Shown here: in pieces, positions 1 through 6,778 of the stretch
How the letters are laid out: each line of letters begins with the position of its first letter
Numbering within the stretch: position 1 is the first letter of the stretch
From: UMGS755 sp045652815
GTDB lineage: Bacteria > Bacillota > Clostridia > UBA1381 > UBA9506
Assembly: GCA_045652815.1 (NCBI GenBank)
Contig: JAZOLH010000023.1
Location: 1-23,895 of the forward strand
Direction: 5' to 3'
DNA: 23,895 bases
Notes under the pieces: generated by a model
What the model was told of the DNA's origin: nothing
Databases searched by the model: none
What the model saw: the letters and a program-made list of their open reading frames with translations, nothing else
Made by a program: the position numbers and the translations under genes

Positions 1-145
1 CACCGCACCGTCACCATCGGCATGCCCATAGGCTATCTGATCAGCGGCAATTACTCCCAGGAAGCCAACCTGCAGCAGATCGTCGAAGCGCGCGCCCAGG
101 TAGGCAGCAACTTCCTGGCGGGTGTGGCAACGGATGAAGAAACCC
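1..145. other. Foreign-looking GC-rich segment (possible chimeric contig end)
   Basis: By hand count about 60% of bases 1-143 are G or C, against about 48% for the next 60 bases. The segment interrupts the metallophosphoesterase gene exactly where its family should continue with a conserved Gly-His-x-His metal motif, and that motif is not found in any leftward frame here. A plus-strand frame is open from base 1 to a TAA at 181-183 and one leftward frame is also open, as expected of GC-rich DNA; I recognise neither product. Assembly chimera, contamination or a real insertion are all possible; chimera is the simplest. Confidence 0.5.
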
Positions 146-665
146 CCGATGCCGCCAGAGATTCGCGACTGATGGGATTATAATCCTCTGTGCCGCCCAA
201 GTCTCCGTGCATTAAAAGGACAGAAGGTCTGCCACTTAAAGGCAGTGCCGCAGAAAGCAGCGGGTCTGCTTCTACATTGTGACCGAAGGAAATACCAAAC
301 ACATCACAATCAGAGATAGCGAGTTTTTCCATCTGTGTTCCGAAAATATGAACATTTTCAGGGAAATCAATCAAACGGTAAAAGTTATTTTCATACAGCG
401 GGTCGTGATTGCCTGTAACAATCAACACCTTGGTATCACCCAAAGAGGCAAAGCCTTGCTTTAAAACACGGATGGTTTCCGGTTCAACAACATTTCTGTC
501 AAATAAGTCCCCCGATATTAAAAGAACATCCGCATGTTTGGAAAGTTCAATAATAGACATAAAGGTACGCCTTAGTTCCTGCTGACGAACAGCCGCGCGG
601 CTACCGTCAGAAAGTCCCGAAAAAGCACTATCCAAATGCAAATCAGCACAATGTACAAATTTCAA
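51..665 (-). CDS. SbcD/YhaO-like metallophosphoesterase, C-terminus disrupted
   Basis: This is the N-terminal half of a calcineurin-like metallophosphoesterase of the SbcD/YhaO DNA-repair exonuclease type. The start is the TTG at 665, which has a strong ggaggaggtg ribosome binding site just upstream. Visible metal-binding motifs are CADLHLD (about residues 6-12), SGDLFDR (about 51-57), TGNHDP (about 84-89) and LMHGDLGG (about 151-158). The match to the family continues to about ISRESLAASG and then stops; the last ~35 residues, up to the stop at 51, read nonsense encoded by the GC-rich segment. Family members are usually 340-420 residues, so the distal GHxH motif and capping domain are missing. 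In related genomes the partner is an SbcC/YhaN-like ATPase downstream, which would lie beyond the junction. Family call is secure; whether the gene is truly broken or only misassembled is not known. Confidence 0.8.
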   Translation of the reverse strand: MKFVHCADLHLDSAFSGLSDGSRAAVRQQELRRTFMSIIELSKHADVLLISGDLFDRNVVEPETIRVLKQGFASLGDTKVLIVTGNHDPLYENNFYRLIDFPENVHIFGTQMEKLAISDCDVFGISFGHNVEADPLLSAALPLSGRPSVLLMHGDLGGTEDYNPISRESLAASGVSSSVATPARKLLPTWARASTICCRLASWE

Positions 666-702
666 GGCTACACCTCCTCCATTTTACTTATAGTTATTTA
701 TC

Positions 703-731
703 ATTATATCATAAATTTTTGTAAATCACAA
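703..731 (-). promoter_or_regulatory. Sigma-A promoter of the metallophosphoesterase gene
   Basis: Reading leftward, TTGTGA (731-726) is followed after 17 bases by TATAAT (708-703), about 40 bases upstream of the TTG start at 665. Confidence 0.7.
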
Positions 732-851
732 GTTTTTCCGCAATACTTTATAAATTATTTATATATTTATATTATAAGACCTATTTTAACAACTGTTCGG
801 TTGTAAATTCGCCTCATTTGCAAAAAATGTATAGTAATTTGTCTTGAAATA

Positions 852-860
852 TGTTATACT
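852..860 (+). promoter_or_regulatory. Extended -10 promoter of the Asp23-fakA-recG operon
   Basis: TGTTATACT at 852-860 is an extended -10 element (TGnTATACT) 42 bases upstream of the Asp23 start. No good -35 box is seen at the usual distance, which fits an extended -10 promoter. The 236-base gap between the two divergent genes (666-902) otherwise holds only AT-rich DNA and the leftward promoter. Confidence 0.5.
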
Positions 861-902
861 AATTTGGTAAAAAGGAAAATCTTGACTCAAGGAGGTTTTA
901 CT

Positions 903-1256
903 ATGGCTATTAAAACAGATACAGACCGCGGCTCCATTGTTATGAGTAACAATGTCATTGCCCAGATTGCAGGCATGGTTGCAACCGGTTGCTACGGTGT
1001 TGTTGGTATGGCTTATAAAAGCGCAACCGATAGTTTTGCCAGCCTTTTAAAATGGGATACCATCACAAAAGGTATTAAGGTGACAACCGAAGATGATAAA
1101 ATCAGCATTGATTTGCATATTATCGTGGAATACGGCGTTAACATTAAGGTCGTTTCTGACAGTATCATCAGCAATGTTCGGTACAGTGTGGAAGATATGA
1201 CCGGTTTCCGTGTAGGCCGCGTAACCGTGAACGTGGAAGGCATCCGCGTGGATTAA
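903..1256 (+). CDS. Asp23/Gls24 family envelope stress protein (YloU-like)
   Basis: A 117-residue Asp23/Gls24 family (PF03780) protein. The start is ATG 903, preceded by a strong caaggaggt ribosome binding site; a frame opening at 864 is rejected because it would place this site inside the coding region. The family pattern is seen in order: GSIVMSNNVIAQIAGMVATG near the N-terminus, GCYGVVGMA, a central block around ISIDLHIIVEYGVNI, and the C-terminal VGRVTVNVEGIRVD. Family members are small cytoplasmic proteins, some recruited to the membrane and linked to cell-envelope stress; the exact biochemical role is unknown. It lies 16 bases before fakA, the conserved yloU-yloV pairing of Firmicutes, usually preceded by rpmB, which is not present here. 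Confidence 0.92.
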   Translation: MAIKTDTDRGSIVMSNNVIAQIAGMVATGCYGVVGMAYKSATDSFASLLKWDTITKGIKVTTEDDKISIDLHIIVEYGVNIKVVSDSIISNVRYSVEDMTGFRVGRVTVNVEGIRVD

Positions 1257-1272
1257 TTCGGAGGTGTACGAT

Positions 1273-2898
1273 TTGATTTATACCATTGATGCCGCAGGAC
1301 TTTCCAAAGCGTTCTTATCCGCGGCGAATAATCTAGTTAACAACAAAAATATTCTGAACGATTTAAACGTGTTCCCCGTTCCTGACGGTGACACGGGTTC
1401 TAATATGTCTATGACAGTTTCTGCAGCAGCTGCTGAACTGTCCGGTCGCACTTTTGCCACTGTTGGTGAAGTGATGACTATTGTTGCCAGCGCTTCTCTG
1501 CGCGGTGCACGCGGTAACTCAGGCGTTATTCTGTCTCAGTTATTCCGCGGCATTTCCAAACGCTTAAAAGACTGTGAAATTGCCGATGCAACCGATATTG
1601 CAGAAGCATTTACAGAAGGTGTTGCCACTGCCTATAAAGCGGTTATGAAACCCGTTGAAGGCACAATGCTTTCCGTTTCCCGCGATGGCGCAACCGGCGG
1701 CACGGAATTTTTAGCAGAAGATAACGATTTAGTGGCTCTTTTAAAGGCAGTGACTGCTGCTGCACAGGTGAGCCTTGATAAAACCCCCGAAATTTTGCCT
1801 CAGCTCAAAGCCGCAGGCGTTGTGGATTCCGGCGGTCAGGGTATTCTCTATCTGTTAGAAGGTGCTCTTTCTTACTTAGAAACAGGCAACATTGTTCCCC
1901 TTGCCGAAGGTGAAGTTATGCCTGCTAAAACTGTTAAAGCAAGCGCTCAGCCCGTTGATGCAGACATCAAGTTTGCATACTGTACTGAATTTATCATTGA
2001 AAAAGATAAAGTTGGCGCTTCCAGCAAACAGTTTGCCGCAACCATCGAGAAAAAAGGTGACTCTATGGTTGTTGTTGATGATGACACCATCATCAAAGTT
2101 CATATTCACACAAATAACCCCGGTTTTGTCATTGAAGAAGCCATTAAACTGGGCTCCTTAATCAACATCAAAATCGACAATATGAAATATCAGCATAACG
2201 AACTGGCTGCGGCTGAATCCGCCGCTCCTGCCGAACCTCCCGTGCCTCACGGTTTTGCCGCTGTTGCCGCAGGTAGCGGTATGGAAGAGTTGTTCCGTGA
2301 TATGGGTGTTAACGAAGTGATCTTAGGTGGTCAGACCATGAACCCCAGCACCGAAGACATCTTAGAAGCAGTTAACAAAATCAATGCTGAAACCGTTTTC
2401 ATTTTCCCCAACAATAAAAACATCATCATGGCGGCAGAACAGGTTGTCGACCTTTGCGATAAGAACATCGTGGTGATCCCCACCCGTTCTATCCCCGAAG
2501 GTATCACTGCTCTGTTAACGTTTGATCCCGACAGTTCAAATGAAGATAACAAAGAAGCTATGACAGAAGCCGCTTCTATGGTGAAAACCGGTAACGTTAC
2601 CTATGCAGTTCGTGAATTCCAGTTTGGTGATGAAATGTTGCCCGAAGGCAAAATCATCGGCTTAACCGGCAAACAGATTTTGGCCGCAGGCGATGATCCG
2701 GCTCAGGTTGCCAAAGAACTGCTGGCTGATATGGTGGATGAAGACAGTGCCATCATCAACGTATTCTACGGTGAAGATGTGGCTGAAGAAGATGCAGCAA
2801 AACTTCAAGCGTTCTGCGAAGAAACCTATCCCGATTGTGATGTGATGGTACACGCAGGCAAACAGCCGCTTTATTACTACATCCTGTCCGTTGAATAA
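1273..2898 (+). CDS. fakA: Fatty acid kinase catalytic subunit FakA (YloV, DAK2 domain)
   Basis: A 541-residue FakA/YloV protein. FakA transfers phosphate from ATP to fatty acids held by FakB (DegV-type) proteins, giving acyl-phosphate for phospholipid synthesis in the cytoplasm. The N-terminal DhaL-like DAK2 domain (about 1-195) has the metal/ATP motif FPVPDGDTGSNMS (about 34-46; Asp38, Asp40, Asn44) and LRGARGNSGVILSQLFRG. The middle and C-terminal domains show DDDTIIKVHIHTNNPG, LGGQTMNPSTEDIL, VFIFPNNKNIIMAAEQ and the typical YYYILSVE end. The start is TTG 1273: GGAGG at 1260-1264 lies 8 bases upstream, and translation from there gives the usual family N-terminus; an in-frame GTG at 1264 overlaps the ribosome binding site. 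No fakB gene is in the window. Confidence 0.93.
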   Translation: MIYTIDAAGLSKAFLSAANNLVNNKNILNDLNVFPVPDGDTGSNMSMTVSAAAAELSGRTFATVGEVMTIVASASLRGARGNSGVILSQLFRGISKRLKDCEIADATDIAEAFTEGVATAYKAVMKPVEGTMLSVSRDGATGGTEFLAEDNDLVALLKAVTAAAQVSLDKTPEILPQLKAAGVVDSGGQGILYLLEGALSYLETGNIVPLAEGEVMPAKTVKASAQPVDADIKFAYCTEFIIEKDKVGASSKQFAATIEKKGDSMVVVDDDTIIKVHIHTNNPGFVIEEAIKLGSLINIKIDNMKYQHNELAAAESAAPAEPPVPHGFAAVAAGSGMEELFRDMGVNEVILGGQTMNPSTEDILEAVNKINAETVFIFPNNKNIIMAAEQVVDLCDKNIVVIPTRSIPEGITALLTFDPDSSNEDNKEAMTEAASMVKTGNVTYAVREFQFGDEMLPEGKIIGLTGKQILAAGDDPAQVAKELLADMVDEDSAIINVFYGEDVAEEDAAKLQAFCEETYPDCDVMVHAGKQPLYYYILSVE

Positions 2899-2931
2899 TC
2901 TTTTGTTTATTTCTCTAAGGGGGTTTTTCCC

Positions 2932-4971
2932 GTGTCTAACCATCCCCTGCAAATGAGCATAACCCAACTTGCAGGCGTCGGTCCCAAAAGGGCCGACGCT
3001 TTTGGCAAGTTGGGTATTTTTACGCTTAAAGACCTGCTTCTCCACTTCCCTCGTGGTTACGAGAACAGAAAAAACATCAAAAAGATTATGGAACTTGTTC
3101 ACGACGAATCCGTTTGCATCAAAGCCACTGTGATGGGTGAAATGCAAACCAAAATGATTCGAAAAAATATGCAAATCCAGTCCATCCGCGTGTCAGATGG
3201 CACAGGTGTTTTGGAACTGGTTTGGTTTAACAATCGCTTTTTAGCCCCTCGTCTGAAAAAGGGTGAGACTTACATATTCTTCGGCAAAGTACGCCTATCT
3301 CCCAAAAAGCAGATGATGACGCCCATCTTTGAGCGTCCCGATGAACAACTTAGAACCGGCGGTATTATCCCGCTTTATCCCTTGGCTGCCGGACTCACCG
3401 AAACCTTTGTTTCAGACTGTGTTCGTCAGGCCCTTGAAATCTGCGGCGACTATCCCGAAACTTTGCCCCGTGCTCTGCGGGCAGACTATAAACTCTGCGA
3501 TATTAACTTTGCCATTCACAATATGCATTTCCCCATTGATGGTGACAGTTACAGAGCCGCCAGATCCCGCCTTGCGTTTGAGGAATTATTTGTGTTCCAG
3601 TCGGCTCTTTTCTCCATCAAAAAACGTCAGGCAGGTGCTGTGGCGCCTCGACTTTCTGCTTCTGCAGATGCTTTCACGTCATCTCTGCCCTACACCCCAA
3701 CAGGTGCCCAAAGCCGCGTAATTTCCGAGATTGCCGCGGATTTATCATCGGGCAAGGTGATGAACCGTCTGGTTTGCGGTGATGTTGGCTCGGGTAAAAC
3801 TATGGTGGCCGCGGCGGCGATGTTTATGGCTGTTCGCTCAGGCTATCAGGCGGCCTTTATGGCGCCTACGGAAATTCTGGCGGGTCAGCACGCCCAAAAT
3901 CTGAAAAAAATGTTCGCGCCTTTCGGCATCAGCGTAGAACTGTTAACCGGCTCTATGCCTGCCGCCGCACGTCGCAAAACTCTAGCCAAACTGGCAAACG
4001 GCGAGATTCAGATTATCGTGGGTACCCACGCCCTAATCAGCGACAATGTGACCTTTAACCGCTTAGGTCTTGCCATCACCGATGAGCAGCACCGTTTTGG
4101 CGTGAATCAGCGAAAACTGCTCTCCGACAAAGGCGAAAATCCGCACATTTTAGTTATGAGCGCAACACCCATCCCCCGCACACTTGCGCTGATTATTTAC
4201 GGAGATCTGGATGTTTCTATCATTGACGAGTTGCCTCCTGGCAGACAGAAAATTGATACTTTTGCGGTAACAGAATCTTACAGAAGCCGCATTTACGAAT
4301 TTTTGAAAAAAGAACTTTCCGCAGGTCGTCAGGCCTATATCGTTTGTCCCTTGGTGGAAGACTCTGAGGATGAAACCTTAAAATCCGTCACAGAATACGC
4401 CCAGCAGTTAAAAGAAGTTCTACCGGACTTCTCCGTTGGCGTGCTCCACGGTAAAATGAAAACCACAGAAAAAGACAGTATTATGGCGGCTTTTAAAAAC
4501 GGTGATATCTCTGTTTTGGTTGCCACAAGCGTCATTGAAGTGGGCGTTGATGTACCCAACGCCACCGTTATGCTGATCGAAAACGCTGAACGTTTTGGTC
4601 TATCTCAGCTTCATCAGCTTCGTGGTCGCGTGGGTCGTGGCACCGAAAAATCCTATTGCCTCCTGCTGGCACAGGGCACAGGCGAAACCGCCGCAGACCG
4701 CCTGCAAGTCATGAAACAGCATCAGGATGGTTTTAAAATCGCAGAAGAAGATTTAAAACAGCGTGGCCCCGGTGAATTCTTCGGCACCCGTCAGCACGGT
4801 TTGCCCCCCTTCCGTGTTGCAAATCTTTATAGTGATATGGAACTGTTACGCAAAACCACAAAGGCGGCACAGGATTTCGTCAGCGGAAAACTAGCGGCCA
4901 CCCCCGAAGAAAAAACTGTCATTTCTCGCAAAATTTCAAATTTATTTGACAATCGTGTTACAATTAATTAA
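2932..4971 (+). CDS. recG: ATP-dependent DNA helicase RecG
   Basis: A 679-residue RecG, full length for the family. RecG remodels stalled replication forks and Holliday junctions in the cytoplasm. Seen in order: an N-terminal GVGPKRADAFGKLGI motif; the OB-fold wedge (about 60-150); Walker A GDVGSGKT (about 282-289); the DEAD-type box DEQHRFG (about 384-390); MSATPIPRTLAL; HGKM; VATSVIEVGVDVPNA; QLRGRVGRG (about 561); and the RecG-specific GPGEFFGTRQHG near the C-terminus. The start is GTG 2932, with taaggggg at about 2917-2924 as ribosome binding site. It follows fakA by 33 bases and is probably co-transcribed. A strong inverted repeat lies within its first 30 codons (separate entry). No terminator separates it from rsmD, which has its own promoter. 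Confidence 0.96.
   Translation: MSNHPLQMSITQLAGVGPKRADAFGKLGIFTLKDLLLHFPRGYENRKNIKKIMELVHDESVCIKATVMGEMQTKMIRKNMQIQSIRVSDGTGVLELVWFNNRFLAPRLKKGETYIFFGKVRLSPKKQMMTPIFERPDEQLRTGGIIPLYPLAAGLTETFVSDCVRQALEICGDYPETLPRALRADYKLCDINFAIHNMHFPIDGDSYRAARSRLAFEELFVFQSALFSIKKRQAGAVAPRLSASADAFTSSLPYTPTGAQSRVISEIAADLSSGKVMNRLVCGDVGSGKTMVAAAAMFMAVRSGYQAAFMAPTEILAGQHAQNLKKMFAPFGISVELLTGSMPAAARRKTLAKLANGEIQIIVGTHALISDNVTFNRLGLAITDEQHRFGVNQRKLLSDKGENPHILVMSATPIPRTLALIIYGDLDVSIIDELPPGRQKIDTFAVTESYRSRIYEFLKKELSAGRQAYIVCPLVEDSEDETLKSVTEYAQQLKEVLPDFSVGVLHGKMKTTEKDSIMAAFKNGDISVLVATSVIEVGVDVPNATVMLIENAERFGLSQLHQLRGRVGRGTEKSYCLLLAQGTGETAADRLQVMKQHQDGFKIAEEDLKQRGPGEFFGTRQHGLPPFRVANLYSDMELLRKTTKAAQDFVSGKLAATPEEKTVISRKISNLFDNRVTIN
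2962..3015 (+). repeat. Long two-part hairpin within the first codons of recG
   Basis: The arms acccaacttgc (2962-2972) and gcaagttgggt (3005-3015) are perfectly complementary over 11 bases. Inside them GCGTCGG pairs with CCGACGC and CCC with GGG around an AAAA loop, with one bulged T and an asymmetric internal loop. In total about 21 base pairs lie 30 bases into the coding region. The DNA encodes the conserved GVGPK segment, so the structure coincides with constrained protein sequence. It lacks a T run and is not a classical terminator. Confidence 0.75.
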
Positions 4972-4977
4972 AAGTTC

Positions 4978-5005
4978 TTGACATTTTTGATTTTTGTTGT
5001 ACAAT
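4978..5005 (+). promoter_or_regulatory. Sigma-A promoter of rsmD-coaD cluster
   Basis: A consensus TTGACA (4978-4983), 16-base spacer and TACAAT (5000-5005) follow directly after the recG stop and lie 42 bases upstream of the rsmD start. Confidence 0.8.
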
Positions 5006-5047
5006 AGTATATGGGTATGTGTATCAATAATTTAAGGATGATATGAA

Positions 5048-5593
5048 TTGAGAGTTGTTTCAGGTTCTGCCCGCGGTACAAAACTGGTTTGTCCCGAAGG
5101 CCTATCTGTTCGCCCGACACACGATCGGGTTAAGGAAGCATTGTTTAGTATGCTCTCTGCAAAGCCGGTTGGCGCAAGGGTTTTAGACCTGTTTGCAGGT
5201 AGCGGTGCCTTAGGCATCGAAGCGCTTTCGCGCGGTGCCGAACATGCGGTTTTTACCGATGTTTCTCCCCTCTCCCTTTCCGCTGTCACCGAAAATGTAA
5301 AGAAAACACATCTGCTCGAAAAAGCAAACATTATCAAATCGGATTATCTGTCTTATTTAAAAACGACCGATAAAACTTTCGATTTGATCTTTATGGATCC
5401 GCCTTATGCAGAAGATTTTTTAATCCCCGCGCTTGAAATTATTGCTTCTCGCAAACTTCTAGCGGAAGATGGCATTATCTACTGCGAAACAGGCACCGAA
5501 TGGGAAGGCAGTTTCCCATCTGCATTCTCCGTGATTCGTGATAAAAAATACGGTAGGGCTCGTGTCCTGCTTCTGAAAGAGTTGTCTTCATGA
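5048..5593 (+). CDS. rsmD: 16S rRNA (guanine966-N2)-methyltransferase RsmD
   Basis: A 181-residue RsmD, the SAM-dependent methyltransferase that modifies G966 of 16S rRNA during 30S assembly. The N-terminal MRVVSGSARG and RPTHDRVKEALFSML are typical. The SAM-binding loop LDLFAGSGALGIEALSRGA begins near residue 46 and the catalytic DPPY motif is at about 117-120. The start is TTG 5048, spaced correctly from AAGGATG (5034-5040). An overlapping ATG-AAT-TGA minimal frame at 5043-5051 ends across this start and is not taken as the gene start. The TGA stop overlaps the ATG of coaD (ATGA), implying translational coupling; rsmD-coaD is a conserved pair in Firmicutes. This gene ends in TGA, which shows that TGA is a normal stop in this genome. 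Confidence 0.95.
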   Translation: MRVVSGSARGTKLVCPEGLSVRPTHDRVKEALFSMLSAKPVGARVLDLFAGSGALGIEALSRGAEHAVFTDVSPLSLSAVTENVKKTHLLEKANIIKSDYLSYLKTTDKTFDLIFMDPPYAEDFLIPALEIIASRKLLAEDGIIYCETGTEWEGSFPSAFSVIRDKKYGRARVLLLKELSS

Positions 5594-6075
5594 GTATTGC
5601 AGTTTATCCCGGCAGTTTCGACCCGATCACCTGCGGTCATTTAGATATTATCAAACGCGGCAGTCGTTTATTTGATGAAGTGATTATCGCTGTTTTGAAT
5701 AATTCTTCCAAACATCCTTTGTTTACTGCAGAAGAAAGAGTTGAACTCATTAACAAATCCATTGCGGATTTACCTAATTGTCGTGCGGTTTTCTTTGACG
5801 GTCTTTTGGTTGACTTCGTTAAAGAACAAGGTGCCGACGTTGTTATTAAGGGTCTTCGTGCTATTTCTGACTTTGAATATGAGTTCCAGATGGCACTTTT
5901 TAATAAAAAATTAAATCCTGAAATTGAAACATTTTTTATGGTGACCAACGCAAATTTCTCTTACATTAGTTCAAGTATTGTAAAGGAAATCGCTCGTTTG
6001 GGCGGCGATTTCTCAGACCTCTTGCCCAAAGAAATTTATAATGATGTTAAACAAAAGATTGAGAAGGGGCGATAA
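5590..6075 (+). CDS. coaD: Phosphopantetheine adenylyltransferase CoaD
   Basis: A 161-residue CoaD, which makes dephospho-CoA and pyrophosphate from 4'-phosphopantetheine and ATP, the penultimate step of coenzyme A synthesis in the cytoplasm. The nucleotidyltransferase motif GSFDPITCGHLDII (about 8-21, TxGH form) is intact, as are VIKGLRAISDFEYEFQMA, the substrate-binding block, and the C-terminal YISSSIVKEIARLGGD. Length matches the family (about 160). The ATG overlaps the rsmD stop by four bases. With the coaX-ECF locus at 12444-13892 it gives this window three CoA-related functions. Confidence 0.96.
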   Translation: MSIAVYPGSFDPITCGHLDIIKRGSRLFDEVIIAVLNNSSKHPLFTAEERVELINKSIADLPNCRAVFFDGLLVDFVKEQGADVVIKGLRAISDFEYEFQMALFNKKLNPEIETFFMVTNANFSYISSSIVKEIARLGGDFSDLLPKEIYNDVKQKIEKGR

Positions 6076-6077
6076 GA

Positions 6078-6518
6078 ATGGAAATTTTAGAAATCATCGA
6101 GGCTTTGGAAGATAAAATTGAACATAGCTTCACTATCCCGTTCATCGGACGTGGTATCGTTGATAAAGACGAACTGCTGGACATGTTACAGGAAGCAAGA
6201 ATTAAGTTCCCAGACGAAATGAAGCAGGCAAAATGGGTGAAAGACGAACGTCAGCGCATCATTGCTGATGCTCAGAAAGAAGCCGCTGCTATCATCAAGG
6301 GTGCTGAAGAAAAAATCGTTGCAATGATCAACGAACATGAAGTAACCAAGCAGGCTTACGAAAACGCTAACCAGATTGTTGAAAACGCGCAGGATCATGC
6401 TCGTGAAATTCGTCTGGGTGCTAACCAGTATGCTGACGGTATTCTCCACACCATCGAAGAAAGTTTAATTTCTGCTGTGGAAACCATCCGTGAAAACAGA
6501 AAAGATTTAAAACGCTAA
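6078..6518 (+). CDS. Conserved coiled-coil protein, ATPase b/H-subunit-like
   Basis: A 146-residue, charged, mainly helical protein with no membrane segment. It starts two bases after the coaD stop, with gagaagggg as ribosome binding site. An N-terminal block (MEILEIIEALEDKIEHSFTI, then RGIVDKDELLDMLQEARIKFP, about 27-47) precedes a long Ala/Glu/Lys-rich heptad-like coil (about 50-146). Such proteins occur after coaD in many Clostridia and are often annotated as 'ATPase' or V-type ATPase subunit H-like because of the coil; I see no nucleotide-binding motif. The N-terminal part resembles the short membrane-proximal segment of DivIVA-like scaffolds only in general character. Function is unknown; position suggests translation together with coaD. 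Confidence 0.8.
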   Translation: MEILEIIEALEDKIEHSFTIPFIGRGIVDKDELLDMLQEARIKFPDEMKQAKWVKDERQRIIADAQKEAAAIIKGAEEKIVAMINEHEVTKQAYENANQIVENAQDHAREIRLGANQYADGILHTIEESLISAVETIRENRKDLKR

Positions 6519-6530
6519 GTGTTACATAGA

Positions 6531-6565
6531 AAATAGCAGATGCAAAAGCATCTGCTATTTTTTTA
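6531..6565 (+). terminator. Rho-independent terminator after rsmD-coaD cluster
   Basis: A perfect 13-bp stem (6531-6543 with 6548-6560) around an AAAA loop is followed by a T-rich run. Confidence 0.9.
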
Positions 6566-6605
6566 TCTATATTTACAATTTATTCATATCCACGTCACAA
6601 ACCTA

Positions 6606-6715
6606 TGCTACAATGAATTTGTAAGTTAATTAAAACATACTTTCCCATCGATGACTCAGGTCATCAACTACTCTCCTTTCTAATAACCGCAACCCTTTGG
6701 TTGCGGTTGTTCTTT
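6606..6715 (+). ncRNA. Candidate small RNA of about 95 nt
   Basis: An extended -10 promoter TGCTACAAT (6606-6614) predicts a start near 6621, and a strong intrinsic terminator ends near 6715, with no open frame of note between. The predicted RNA has a 6-bp hairpin (6650-6655 with 6660-6665, loop TCAG), a C-rich tract CTTTCCC (6640-6646) before it, and a single-stranded CTCTCCTTTC (6671-6680) after it, complementary to Shine-Dalgarno sites of the GAAAGGAGAG kind. Hairpin, anti-Shine-Dalgarno tract and terminator is the layout of many Firmicutes trans-acting small RNAs. A separate promoter (6718-6746) serves the next gene, so this is not simply its leader. No -35 box is evident; I do not recognise a known RNA family. 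Confidence 0.4.
6685..6715 (+). terminator. Rho-independent terminator of the candidate small RNA
   Basis: AACCGCAACC (6685-6694) pairs perfectly with GGTTGCGGTT (6699-6708) around a CTTT loop, followed by GTTCTTTTA. The downstream strand has the T-rich tail only in the rightward direction. Confidence 0.7.
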
Positions 6716-6717
6716 TA

Positions 6718-6746
6718 TTGACGGGATTTTATAAATGTGCTACAAT
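6718..6746 (+). promoter_or_regulatory. Sigma-A promoter of the GCS2-family gene
   Basis: TTGACG (6718-6723), a 17-base spacer ending in TGC, and TACAAT (6741-6746), which is also an extended -10. It starts within the tail of the preceding terminator. Confidence 0.8.
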
Positions 6747-6778
6747 AAAAGTAATCTGACATTTTAGGAGTCAAACAT

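Noticed and set aside
864..902. Earlier start for the Asp23 protein
   Set aside because: The extension would be translated through the ribosome binding site at about 889; family proteins begin near the ATG at 903.
666..902. Riboswitch or T-box in the Asp23 leader
   Set aside because: No stem pattern, T-box motif or terminator/anti-terminator pair is visible, only AT-rich DNA and promoter elements.
6650..6690. Leftward gene start with a GAAAGGAGAG ribosome binding site
   Set aside because: The ATG that follows opens only two codons before TGA; the T-rich terminator tail and promoter order support the rightward direction.
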